From Richelia sp. UBA3308 (GTDB taxonomy: Bacteria > Cyanobacteriota > Cyanobacteriia > Cyanobacteriales > Nostocaceae), in assembly GCA_002361335.1 (NCBI GenBank), contig DESS01000144.1, positions 15,977 through 66,570 on the forward strand: a DNA stretch of 50,594 bases. Direction: 5' to 3'. Positions 8,531 to 16,983 of this stretch are shown one piece after another (the stretch's first letter is position 1; each line of letters opens with the position of its first letter). The translations under genes and the position numbers were made by a program. The notes beneath the pieces were generated by a model, which saw only the letters and a program-made list of their open reading frames with translations, had not been told where the DNA came from and searched no databases.

Positions 8531-8955
8531 GTAGCTTGTTGTAAAGAACGTAATAATAATTTCCGACCTAAATCGATATCGGAAGGAGCGCATTGCCAAT
8601 CTGGATGGGCACTGGTGAGTAAACTTTCTAAAGTCTCTTGGTCAAATAAGTGCCACACTGGAGCATTGCCTATTTCTGTTTCTATTGCGTAACAGTTAGG
8701 GCTAATACAATAAATTTTACAAGTACTGGCAACCCTTTCTAAAGTCATTTGTTCTCCAGGCTGAAGCGAACGAAATTGTTTCATCGCCTGCTTAATTTCA
8801 TCCAGAGAGGAAACTAATAATCCAGGAATTGCAACTGTTAGATTACCGTCCCCATTTACCTTAATCCAATAATGACGACTGGGATCTATTCCTTCTAGCC
8901 AAGGTAATTCATCATCTAGGCGGTAGCGTGGTGACAAACAAAATGAGATTTTCAT
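8515..8955 (-). CDS. Conserved cyanobacterial protein of unknown function
   Basis: About 146 residues from the ATG at 8955; an alternative ATG is at 8961, and a reading frame extends to 9003. I prefer 8955 because the residues upstream (MNPFGFLNIIVF) look non-native. No membrane segment or signal peptide is seen in the MKISFCLSPRYRLDDELPWLEGIDPSRHYWIKV form. The sequence has an N-terminal beta-rich part, a helical middle (SSLDEIKQAMKQF) and a C-terminal helix (DLGRKLLLRSLQQA). I do not recognise a domain. It lies downstream of the anti-sigma-type kinase on the same strand, 269 bp from its stop codon, so co-regulation is possible but not shown. Confidence 0.7.
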   Translation of the reverse strand: MKISFCLSPRYRLDDELPWLEGIDPSRHYWIKVNGDGNLTVAIPGLLVSSLDEIKQAMKQFRSLQPGEQMTLERVASTCKIYCISPNCYAIETEIGNAPVWHLFDQETLESLLTSAHPDWQCAPSDIDLGRKLLLRSLQQATANKS

Positions 8956-9224
8956 GGGCATCGGACTAAAAACAATAATATTTAGGAATCCAAAGGGATT
9001 CAATGGATTTTAAAGCCACTTTCCCATTATTTGATGATTCCTGGATATTAATCAAACAAACTTAGTAAAAGTTATTATCTTAATTAAGTATTGTTAACAT
9101 CAAGCCCTGATTCAAAAAAATAAATGCCTAGATGAGAGTTATATTAATTTATTGTTAAAATATTTTTTCTAAAATGGTTTATAAATTCGATGTGGGGAAT
9201 TAATCGTAACTAGGGAAAAATAGT

Positions 9225-9665
9225 TTAGCTAGTTTTATATTTTTCTACTGTTTCTGGTAAACTGGCTTCCAACTTGAGACAATTACCGCCATTGACTTGT
9301 AATTGATACTCTACCTTGTCCATTAAACGGTTCATAATCAACCAACCGTAACCTCCTTCTTGTTTTTCAACGGGACTAGGAGCAAAGTAATTTGACATAT
9401 CATAACCTTCACCTTTATCCCAAACTTCTAAGGCTAAATCCCTTTTTTTCAGTTCCAAGCGAATCAAAATTGGGACTTGAGGTTTTTCCTTATGGGCATG
9501 ACGTACTACATTTGAGTAAGCTTCGACTAAAACCAAGCGTAAACGATTTGATTGTCGCTGCCAATCAAGAGATTCCCCCAATTCTGTTTGTAAACATCCT
9601 AGTAACCAGTTTTCTACAACACTTAAATACTTCAAGTCACTTGGTACGTGAAGCTCGCTTTTCAT
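9225..9665 (-). CDS. Anti-sigma-factor-type serine kinase (HATPase, RsbW/SpoIIAB family)
   Basis: A 146-residue GHKL ATPase of the RsbW/SpoIIAB class. In partner-switching systems such proteins phosphorylate a STAS antagonist and sequester a sigma factor or other target. The N-box LVEAYSNVVRHAH (Glu48 and Asn52) and the G1 box DKGEGYD are intact, followed by GGYGWLIMNRLMD. It begins three bases after the stop codon of the PP2C phosphatase gene, so the two are surely co-transcribed and probably translationally coupled. No STAS-domain antagonist gene is present in the window. The target could be a sigma factor or another pathway. Confidence 0.88.
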   Translation of the reverse strand: MKSELHVPSDLKYLSVVENWLLGCLQTELGESLDWQRQSNRLRLVLVEAYSNVVRHAHKEKPQVPILIRLELKKRDLALEVWDKGEGYDMSNYFAPSPVEKQEGGYGWLIMNRLMDKVEYQLQVNGGNCLKLEASLPETVEKYKTS

Positions 9666-9668
9666 CGT

Positions 9669-11372
9669 TTATAAAACCTCCAGTGAAAGTATAGTTTGAT
9701 CGTCTTCTTGAATTTCGGTGTCTAGGTGGATGCGATTTAACAACTTATTGAGGCAAAGTGGTTTTTCTTGTTCGATCAATAATTGCCAAAGCCCTTCTTG
9801 ATTGAGCATAGAACGTGTGAACTGTACAATACCATTTGATGATTCTTCAGTTTTTTGTGTATTCATTAATACTTGAGCTTCAGTAATTCCATCAGTTGCA
9901 AGCAATAAAATATCTGACTGAGCAAGAATCATCTCCCCAGAGTTTGCTTGCCAATTTGGTAAAATCCCTAAAGGAACTCCACGTACTTTGAGAAAATTAG
10001 GTTTGTCTTGTAGGGAATACTTGTGAGAACAAACTATGGGATAAATATGACCGGCGTTAGCATATACTAATTGTTTGGTACTGGGAGAATATCGAGCCAA
10101 TACCAAAGTAATAAAGTAATTGTTGCTCACAAGATCGTCGCCTAAAGCCTGATTTAAATTTTTCATGACGATGTTTGGCATCGCAGGGGTTTCTTGAGAT
10201 AATTCCCGGCGCAATACCGATATCGCACTAGCCATAAACAGTGCAGCAGGAACACCTTTACCGGAAACATCGCCCACAGCCAACCATAAATCACCCTTGG
10301 GATGAAGGAAAACTTCAAAAAAATCTCCCCCGACTTCCCGGGCTGGGTAGCAGCAAGCTTGTACTTTTACTCCTTCAATAGACGGTAAACTTTGACGTAG
10401 CAAATTGTGCTGAATTTGTCGCGCAACTTCTAATTCGGCATGAATCTGTTCTTGCTTTTGCTGGAGACGCTGATAAAGTTTTGCCTGAGACAGAGCTAAT
10501 GCGGCTTGTTCGGCGACACCTGAAATTAGTTCTATATCTTCATTATGCCAATTGCGGCATGCTGCCAACGTCCCCTCTTCGGTATCCCCTTTTTGTTGAT
10601 GGAGAGCAAGTACCGCTTGTATTTGCTGTTGATAAATCAACGGTACCGCTAATTGTTTATAGCTTTTGCCATCATCTGAAGTAAATTCTGCTAGTTCATA
10701 AGTACGGCTTTGGAGAACTTTTTCCATCAAAGCAGTGGGGTTAAAGCAGCAATTTTCAGATTGAATATTATTGTCGTTGTAGAAAAATTCGTCTGGTGAT
10801 AGTTTTTCTCCTTCAATCGGTCTAAGCATGCAACAGGTTGCTTCAAAAGTATGCCCAATTGTCGCGACAATTTTTTGCAGCATACTACGGTAATCTAAAG
10901 ATTCCCGAATTGCTCTTGTGACTGCATTAACTAAGGATTCTCGCCGCAGAGAACGACTTAAACTGAAGGTTCTTTTTTTTACTAACCTATAGGTTTGGGT
11001 GGCTTGCTCCACAAGTACTCGAAGTTGATCTGGTTTCCAAGGTTTGGTTATGTACCTAAATACCTGACCTGAATTGATAGCATCAACTAAATCTTCGACA
11101 TCAGTAAAACCTGTAAGTAAAATCCGAATTGTATCCGGAAAACGCTCCACTGTATGACCAAAAAATTCAGTACCGTTCATCTCTGGCATTCTTTGGTCAG
11201 AGATAATCACAGCCATTTCGCCTTCTTTGTCTAGAATCGACAAAGCAGTACGAGCATTATTTGCCTTAAATACTTTAAAATCCCGCCTAAAAGTACGGTA
11301 AAGTAAATCTAAGTTATCGAGCTCGTCATCTACCACCATTAATTTGAGTTTGCCAGAAACAATCTCGGTCAT
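9669..11372 (-). CDS. REC-GAF-PP2C (SpoIIE/RsbU-type) response-regulator phosphatase
   Basis: A 567-residue cytoplasmic signal protein. Residues 8-125 form a receiver domain: acidic pair Asp15-Asp16, phospho-acceptor Asp59 in ISDQRMPEMNG, and Lys in YITKPW. About 145-305 is a GAF domain, linked by a coiled coil (about 305-340) to a SpoIIE-type PP2C phosphatase at about 340-567. The phosphatase metal ligands are visible in VGGDFFE, GDVSGKG, ATDGITEA and EDDQT. It would dephosphorylate a STAS protein when the receiver is phosphorylated, opposing the HATPase encoded immediately downstream. The cognate histidine kinase is not in the window. Confidence 0.93.
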   Translation of the reverse strand: MTEIVSGKLKLMVVDDELDNLDLLYRTFRRDFKVFKANNARTALSILDKEGEMAVIISDQRMPEMNGTEFFGHTVERFPDTIRILLTGFTDVEDLVDAINSGQVFRYITKPWKPDQLRVLVEQATQTYRLVKKRTFSLSRSLRRESLVNAVTRAIRESLDYRSMLQKIVATIGHTFEATCCMLRPIEGEKLSPDEFFYNDNNIQSENCCFNPTALMEKVLQSRTYELAEFTSDDGKSYKQLAVPLIYQQQIQAVLALHQQKGDTEEGTLAACRNWHNEDIELISGVAEQAALALSQAKLYQRLQQKQEQIHAELEVARQIQHNLLRQSLPSIEGVKVQACCYPAREVGGDFFEVFLHPKGDLWLAVGDVSGKGVPAALFMASAISVLRRELSQETPAMPNIVMKNLNQALGDDLVSNNYFITLVLARYSPSTKQLVYANAGHIYPIVCSHKYSLQDKPNFLKVRGVPLGILPNWQANSGEMILAQSDILLLATDGITEAQVLMNTQKTEESSNGIVQFTRSMLNQEGLWQLLIEQEKPLCLNKLLNRIHLDTEIQEDDQTILSLEVL

Positions 11373-11561
11373 ATTTGACTAGTATTTTCATGTACTTTTA
11401 ATAGGCAAGAAAGTATAAATTAGTTCTTGCCATTTAATTCAGTTTTAAACAAAAAGGTAATTATTAACACTCACCACACAGTCCTAACACAGAATTCACA
11501 GAATGTCTTAATTTTATCTCTAATATCTTTACAAAATACCGACAGCATTCCGTATTTGACG

Positions 11562-12272
11562 CTATCCTACCAACCCAGAGCGTAAAGCACGGACAGCTGC
11601 TTGAGTGCGATCGTCAGCGCATAACTTGTTCAAAATATTGCGGACGTGAGTTTTTACAGTTCCCACGGTAATGTAGAGTCTTTCGGCGATAATAGCGTTA
11701 CTACAACCTTCTACAATTAACTGCAGTACTTCTAATTCTCTTTCGGTAAGAGTATAAGGGTCAATCATTTCGTCATTATCTGTATTCTTGTTAGATTCAG
11801 ATTTTTCGACAAATTTATTAGTCTCTGATGTTGTTTGTGAGCCAGGTGGATTATATGATGCTTGTTGCAATACAATGCGGGCGATCGCCGGGTCAATCCA
11901 AGCGTTACCATTATGAGTATGGCGGACTGCTTCGAGCAAATTATCGTATCTATCCTTCATGCAGTAGGAATCTGCACCGGCGGCGAAAGCTGCAAGTACA
12001 GCTTCTTTACTATCGCGTAAAGTTAAAATCAGGACTTTAGTTTGGCTGGGAACGGATTTGATTTCCCGGGTTAATTCAATGCCATCTTTATCGGGTAAAC
12101 CAATATCTACCACAGCCACATCTGGTTCGGTGGTTTTTAATATTTTTAGTCCATCGGTAGCATTAGCAGCTTCTCCTACTATTTCAAAATCAACATTCCT
12201 CTGTAATGCTGTGCGAATACTCAGACGGGTAAGATCGTGATCTTCAATTAAAGCAACGCGAATTTTAGTCAT
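11562..12272 (-). CDS. NarL/FixJ-family response regulator
   Basis: A 236-residue two-domain transcription regulator. The receiver domain (about 3-125) has acidic residues Glu10 and Asp11, phospho-acceptor Asp56 in VVDIGLPDKDG and the conserved Lys in YCMKDR. A linker of about 35 polar residues (SQTTSETNKFVEKSES) leads to a LuxR-type HTH at about 170-235 (LTERELEVLQLIVEGCSNAIIAERL, with the recognition helix in VGTVKTHV). It lies 189 bp upstream of the PP2C gene on the same strand and may belong to the same pathway. No histidine kinase gene is adjacent. Confidence 0.93.
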   Translation of the reverse strand: MTKIRVALIEDHDLTRLSIRTALQRNVDFEIVGEAANATDGLKILKTTEPDVAVVDIGLPDKDGIELTREIKSVPSQTKVLILTLRDSKEAVLAAFAAGADSYCMKDRYDNLLEAVRHTHNGNAWIDPAIARIVLQQASYNPPGSQTTSETNKFVEKSESNKNTDNDEMIDPYTLTERELEVLQLIVEGCSNAIIAERLYITVGTVKTHVRNILNKLCADDRTQAAVRALRSGLVG

Positions 12273-12980
12273 GGTAAATTTTTGCCCGCTAAACTATTAA
12301 CTGTAAAATTGAGTTTACGTTCAAAGTCTATTAAGATACAGTTTCCTTCACATCTGTACTCTTAATGGCATAAAACTCACTTTCGGTGATTGACAATATA
12401 TTAATTGGGTTTTCATTCGACCTATAGAAAAGGTTATCAATATATAATCGCAGGTCAGTAAGATTTATTTAACAGTATCCAATACTTAATAGTTTAAATA
12501 TACGGTTCTTCTGTTAGAGTTAGTTCACTCATGGGTGGTGAGTTGTTAATCTTACACCATTTAATCCTATTTGTGTTTGAAAAAGTGTACGCCCTGGGTT
12601 GAACTCAACTGTATTTCTATTATTTTTAACCTCCTCTCTTAAAAGTATACCGGGGTTTTGGAATATGCCGTCAGTTTGTCAAGCAATTACATGGTCAAAA
12701 AGTTACTGAAAAAATGCTACTTAGAATACATTAGTTTTAAAATATATCATTTATTGAAAATAATTAAGTATTTGTATTGATTCTTTTGGGGATAAATATT
12801 TAGTAAACTAAGCTACAAGTTAGGCTGCAAACAATTAATTATCTATGAGCAAAATCTTAATTTTTTCTGATTGCAGCAATTGATGAAACTGTAGCTAAAA
12901 TTGCAAGACAAACAATAAAGGAACAAATCTGATAAACTAGCTTCGATACCACTTGGTGTGAGGCGAATCAAAATTAGAGC
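12273..12980. other. 708-bp divergent spacer, no gene seen
   Basis: AT-rich DNA between the minus-strand NarL regulator and the plus-strand glycosyltransferase. It should hold both promoters. Beyond a weak inverted repeat near 12532-12545 I see no conserved element or coding signal. Confidence 0.5.
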
Positions 12981-13730
12981 ATGATTAAACCGCCTAAAGA
13001 ATATTTGGTGTTAGGGCTACCGATTCACGTAACGACCAATTATCGGGGTTACTTATTAGAACGCTTGCAACAGAAAATGGGAACTCATGTAGTTACCCTA
13101 AATGCAGAAATGACCATGCAAGCGGAACAGAATGAAACTCTGGGGAGTATCATTAAAGCCGCCGATTTGGTAATTCCGGATGGAGCTGGGATAGTTTTAT
13201 ATTTACGATTACTTTTACGACAAGATGTACGTCGTCTTCCCGGAATTGAATTAGCTGAAGGACTGTTGCACGAAATTGGAAAAAATTCTCCTGATTCAAA
13301 AGTATTTTTTTATGGAGGAAAGCCGGGAGTTGCAGCAGCCGCAGCACAATTATGTCAAGGAAAAATTCCGGGTTTGAATATAGTAGGAACTAATTCGGGC
13401 TATCATTCCCCTGAAGAAGAAGCACAATTACGCTCTACTCTTTCTCAATTACAACCGCAAGTAATTTACGTGGGTTTAGGAGTACCGCGTCAAGAATTAT
13501 GGATCGAACAAAACCGTCATTTATGTCCCCAAGCTATTTGGATTGGTGTAGGTGGTAGTTTTGATATTTGGTCTGGAGGCAAAACTCGCGCTCCTGCTTG
13601 GTTGGGTGATAATAATCTAGAGTGGCTATATCGTCTTTATCAAGAACCTTGGCGATGGCGGCGGATGTTGGCTTTACCTAAATTTGCTTTCAAAGCTTTG
13701 ATTTACGGTGTTACAACAAAAGGTGCCTGA
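12981..13730 (+). CDS. WecG/TagA/CpsF family glycosyltransferase (GT26)
   Basis: A 249-residue glycosyltransferase of the WecG/TagA family. These enzymes add N-acetylmannosamine-type sugars or glucose to undecaprenyl-linked intermediates in surface polysaccharide synthesis. Family motifs appear in order: TLNAEM near residue 38, IPDGAGIV near 62 (catalytic Asp region), RRLPGIEL near 81, GLGVPRQELWI near 165, GGSFDIWSG near 192 and LEWLYRLYQEPWRWRRM near 214. No membrane span is predicted; the C-terminal basic and aromatic stretch is thought to bind the membrane surface. The acceptor in this organism is unknown. It stands alone, followed by a repeat-rich spacer and ftsE. Confidence 0.92.
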   Translation: MIKPPKEYLVLGLPIHVTTNYRGYLLERLQQKMGTHVVTLNAEMTMQAEQNETLGSIIKAADLVIPDGAGIVLYLRLLLRQDVRRLPGIELAEGLLHEIGKNSPDSKVFFYGGKPGVAAAAAQLCQGKIPGLNIVGTNSGYHSPEEEAQLRSTLSQLQPQVIYVGLGVPRQELWIEQNRHLCPQAIWIGVGGSFDIWSGGKTRAPAWLGDNNLEWLYRLYQEPWRWRRMLALPKFAFKALIYGVTTKGA

Positions 13731-13783
13731 GTTCTTGCCTCTAGGTTAAACAAATATAGCGGTTTTCACTTCAATCAAATACT

Positions 13784-13814
13784 CCTGTTGTGGTACGAGC
13801 ATCCCTGCCCGTGC
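13784..13814 (+). repeat. Dispersed hairpin repeat TGTGGTACGAGCATCCCTGCCCGTGC (copy 1)
   Basis: First of five copies of a short element in the window. The others are at 19862-19890 (minus), 22943-22966, 32617-32644 and 49999-50028 (minus). In most copies ACGGGC pairs with GCCCGT around ATCCCT; here the left arm is mutated to ACGAGC. Confidence 0.8.
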
Positions 13815-13847
13815 TAACTTAGCAACTTTTTTGTATTGCATTCAAAA

Positions 13848-13930
13848 CCTCACCCCGCCCTTATGTCCTTCGGACACGCTGCGCGAACGGGCACCCCTCT
13901 CCAAAGCATGGTCGAGGGGAAGGGGTGAGG
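13848..13930. repeat. Palindromic intergenic repeat (CCTCACCCC...GGGGTGAGG)
   Basis: An 83-bp element with perfect 9-bp terminal inverted arms, 13848-13856 and 13922-13930. Internal hairpins include TGTCC-TTC-GGACA. Its composition is far more GC-rich than the surroundings. Such elements are multicopy in Nostocales. Confidence 0.8.
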
Positions 13931-14056
13931 TAAAATTTGGTTACATCCAATTGAAAAGCGCTATAAACATTTGATATTCCCAGGCTTGCCCTGGGAATAC
14001 TTATTTTGGATTCAATTTTTGGATTCAATATTTTATTCAATCTCAACTTTTCAGCA

Positions 14057-14800
14057 ATGCCAGTTATCACAACTAACAACACAATTGATAAATCCCTAGA
14101 TGTTCAAAATGAAAATAACCATAAAGATGATAGCAGTAATTTGATGGTGCAACTGCGTTCTGTGACGAAAACCTATGCTAACGGCGTGAATGCTCTGGTT
14201 GATGTCAATTTAAGCCTTAAAAAAGGGGAATTTTTGTTTATTACCGGATCTAGTGGTTCTGGTAAATCCACCTTATTGAAAATTTTGTATGGGGAAGAAT
14301 TAGCAACCCAGGGAGAGGCGATTGTTGACAATTGTAATGTAGCACAATTGCGCGGTGACAGTTTGTCTTTATTAAGGCGACGTATTGGTATTGTTTTTCA
14401 AGACTATAAATTAATACCGCAACGAACAGTAACGGAAAATATTTCTGTAGTACTAAAAGCCCAAGGTTACACCCGTAAGGAAATTCAAAGGCGTTTAGAA
14501 CCTACTTTAAAATTAGTCGGTTTATTGAGTAAAGCTAATTATTTTCCAGATCAACTTTCTGGGGGAGAGCAACAACGGGTAAGTATAGCACGAGCAATTG
14601 TTGCAACCCCACCTTTACTTTTAGCAGATGAACCAACCGGAAATCTCGATCCGGATAATTCTTGGCAAATAATGCAAATATTCCGTAAATTAAATTCCTT
14701 TGGTGCTACAGTAATTGTTACCACTCATGACGAAAATTTGGTAAGACGTTGCGATCGCCGAGTAGTAAAAGTACGCGATGGCAAGGTTTATCAAATTTAG
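14057..14800 (+). CDS. ftsE: Cell-division ATP-binding protein FtsE
   Basis: A 247-residue ABC ATPase. Walker A GSSGSGKST, Q-loop in VFQDYKLIP, signature LSGGEQQR, Walker B LLLADEPTGNLD and switch His in VTTHD are all present. The residues after the Q-loop (DYKLIPQRTVTENI) are typical of FtsE rather than LolD. FtsE pairs with the membrane protein FtsX to control septal peptidoglycan hydrolases. No ftsX is in the window; in cyanobacteria the two genes are often apart. I place the start at ATG 14057. A frame open from 14006 would add 17 residues that read through TTTGGATTCAA repeats. The C-terminus ends just before a heptamer tract. Confidence 0.9.
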   Translation: MPVITTNNTIDKSLDVQNENNHKDDSSNLMVQLRSVTKTYANGVNALVDVNLSLKKGEFLFITGSSGSGKSTLLKILYGEELATQGEAIVDNCNVAQLRGDSLSLLRRRIGIVFQDYKLIPQRTVTENISVVLKAQGYTRKEIQRRLEPTLKLVGLLSKANYFPDQLSGGEQQRVSIARAIVATPPLLLADEPTGNLDPDNSWQIMQIFRKLNSFGATVIVTTHDENLVRRCDRRVVKVRDGKVYQI

Positions 14801-14838
14801 AATTTAGAATTTAGAATTTAGAATTTAGAATTTAGAAT
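14795..14838. repeat. TTTAGAA heptamer tract after ftsE
   Basis: Six tandem TTTAGAA units begin in the last ftsE codons and include its stop codon TAG. A further (TTCTTAA)n tract at 14903-14970 lies in the same convergent spacer. Confidence 0.9.
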
Positions 14839-14902
14839 GCCCGAAGTCGTGATTAGAGTAAAATTGTCTCCCTATGCCCTTCGGCCCCATTCCTAATTCC
14901 CA

Positions 14903-14972
14903 ATTTTTAATTCTTAATTCTTAATTCCCTCAAACCATGCCCCAATTCTTAATTCTTAATTCTTAATTCTCA
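14903..14972. repeat. TTCTTAA heptamer tracts
   Basis: Two blocks of AATTCTTAATTCTTA units are separated by a CCTCAAACCATGCCCC stretch. They sit downstream of the minus-strand membrane gene that ends at 14984. Confidence 0.85.
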
Positions 14973-14983
14973 ATTGCCCAATA

Positions 14984-15751
14984 TCAACATGAAACGCGGT
15001 TTTTCGCTTTAACCGAAAATGGTACTAAAGTTTTATCCGTGCTTTTTATGACCAGTTTTTGGGCTGGTTCCAATGCTTGTAAATTATCAAATGCTGCATC
15101 TCGAATCGCTGCTTCTGATTCCTTTGTCAGCAAAAGTTGTAAGCATTCAATAATATAGTGCTTTGCGTCTGACTCAATTAGGTTATGAGTTGCGAATTTT
15201 TTCAACTTCCCCAAGCTAATTAAACGCTTGAGGGGGTCTGAATCTGTTAAATTTTCTAATAACTGCTCTAATTTATCTTGTTCTTGATTTCCATATAACC
15301 TTAAGTCGCGACGGGCTAATAAAATTAAAATTATTACTGTTGCTAAACCTTGTACGATAGCACCCGCACCAATCCAAACATTGGAGGCATTAACCCAAAT
15401 TGTCACTGCTGTATAAGTGCCTAGGCAAGCCATCACACCACTTGTAACAGATAATACTAAACGCCCGTTGGTAGTTTGCAGAAAATTGCGTATTTTACAC
15501 CAGAATTGCGACCAATTCCATTTTGGCATGGAATAGACTAATAACATCACAAAGATGCCTACACCGCAAGAAAATAATAACTTGGGATTCCATAAAAGCA
15601 TGGCAACGACGATTGTCAACAGCCAAAGAAACAGAGCTGGATTACTGCGTTGCAATAAATATTTCCTAGCTCCAGTCTTTAACTGCGGATTTTCCCTTAA
15701 GGGGATATTTTTGATCAGTCGCTGCCAATAAGACGAAGCCGATTGTGCCAC
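14984..15751 (-). CDS. Membrane protein with C-terminal armadillo/HEAT-like helices
   Basis: A 255-residue cyanobacterial protein. Four membrane segments are visible (about residues 39-54, 57-74, 97-119 and 125-147), followed by a soluble C-terminal part (about 155-240). The soluble part consists of amphipathic helices with HEAT/armadillo-like spacing (LEQLLENLTDSDPLKRLISL, CLQLLLTKESEAAIRDAAFDNLQAL). The helical repeats suggest a protein-binding platform on the cytoplasmic face. No catalytic motif is seen and I cannot assign a function. It is convergent with ftsE, and no operon partner is evident. Confidence 0.72.
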   Translation of the reverse strand: MAQSASSYWQRLIKNIPLRENPQLKTGARKYLLQRSNPALFLWLLTIVVAMLLWNPKLLFSCGVGIFVMLLVYSMPKWNWSQFWCKIRNFLQTTNGRLVLSVTSGVMACLGTYTAVTIWVNASNVWIGAGAIVQGLATVIILILLARRDLRLYGNQEQDKLEQLLENLTDSDPLKRLISLGKLKKFATHNLIESDAKHYIIECLQLLLTKESEAAIRDAAFDNLQALEPAQKLVIKSTDKTLVPFSVKAKNRVSC

Positions 15752-15907
15752 GTTACTTACCTACCACTATAAATAAGATTTACTGTTGGATATAGTTTTC
15801 TATCAAAACTAGAATCTATAATATTATTTACCAGAAAATCTATAAGTCAAAGGCGCTTATACAAAACCGCAAGCAATTTTAAAAGGAAAAATTGCTCAAG
15901 GCACACG

Positions 15908-16489
15908 TTAATAACAAAAACTGAAATCGTCAACTGTAAATTGACCATCAAAAGCACAGAAGCTAACATAATGAATATTATTAGCCGATATAGATAATAA
16001 CGTATTGGGAGCTACTCCCTCTTCTGAATTGGCAAGATTACCAGACGGTAGTACCGCTTGATTTAGCAGTTGACGAGATTGATCGTAGGCAGAGAGCACT
16101 AGTCGCTGGGAACTCGTAACAAAGGCACTAATGAAGTTGACGGGACGTACAAAACTTGCTTCTAATAATCCGCTTTTAGGCGAACCCATTAATACTACTG
16201 CACCAGAATGGGGCGGAAACGCCGGATTTGAAGGTTCTATCGCGATACAATTATCAAAAATCACCCCTTTACTTTCATATTGATGTTCCACCACTTCAAA
16301 ACATTTCAAATTTTCCAAGTGTAATAAAATACATTCTCTGCCGGGGCAATTGATTATATCATTTTGTGGAAGTGAAAAACTCGAATAAGCTGATTCATAA
16401 CTTTGAGAATAACTATTAGGGTTGTCAAGCTTAAAGAAAGGCTCCTCAAGCGTTGACACACCCGATCGAATACAAGCCTGCTTTACCAT
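15908..16489 (-). CDS. Conserved hypothetical protein, jelly-roll-like
   Basis: A 193-residue protein without signal peptide or membrane segments. After a variable N-terminus (about 1-60), the body from FEVVEHQY onward looks like an all-beta jelly roll. It has GVIFDNCIAIEPSNPAFPPHSG, then VVLMGSPKSGLLEASFVRPVNFISAF, then LVLSAYDQSRQLL, and ends in FDGQFTVDDFSF. That pattern resembles carbohydrate-binding or PEP-CTERM-associated beta-sandwich domains, in which a final DDF element closes the sheet. The comparison is from memory and the function is unknown. It stands alone between two spacers. Confidence 0.65.
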   Translation of the reverse strand: MVKQACIRSGVSTLEEPFFKLDNPNSYSQSYESAYSSFSLPQNDIINCPGRECILLHLENLKCFEVVEHQYESKGVIFDNCIAIEPSNPAFPPHSGAVVLMGSPKSGLLEASFVRPVNFISAFVTSSQRLVLSAYDQSRQLLNQAVLPSGNLANSEEGVAPNTLLSISANNIHYVSFCAFDGQFTVDDFSFCY

Positions 16490-16983
16490 TGCTCAGATAA
16501 AATCAAAATTACTAATTAAATAGACAATAATTGTTTCTTCCCGACTGCATTGGATTTAAGAGCATATAAGCAATTGAATCAACAAGCAGCATTCAGAACA
16601 ATTACAGTAAAAGAGCAAATCTTGATGAATGTTCTGAACTTTGTTGACGCTCATTCCCATCGGTGATGTTTCTGATAGAGTATCATAAAATTTTCTGAGT
16701 AAACTATTAACTACAGTTATTGTAGATACCAGTACAATAGTTGAAAATATAGTGTTCTCAAGCTAAAAATTTTCATGCAGTGAAAAAAAAAACACTAAAT
16801 CTTTACAATTAAGCCAGTAATTTTACATCTGCTTAATCTCTCTAAAGTAAGAAGTGAATATGTGAAGATTTAGCTAATAATTAAAGTAAAAGTAGTGGCA
16901 AGCTTTATCTGGTGTAAATACATTGAATAGCAGGTAAAAGAAGGCCCATCCCGAAAAAATCGTGACGATTAAGACAAATATAT
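16490..16983. other. 494-bp divergent spacer, no gene seen
   Basis: AT-rich DNA between divergent genes, presumably holding both promoters. I find no convincing hairpin, repeat or coding signal. Confidence 0.5.
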
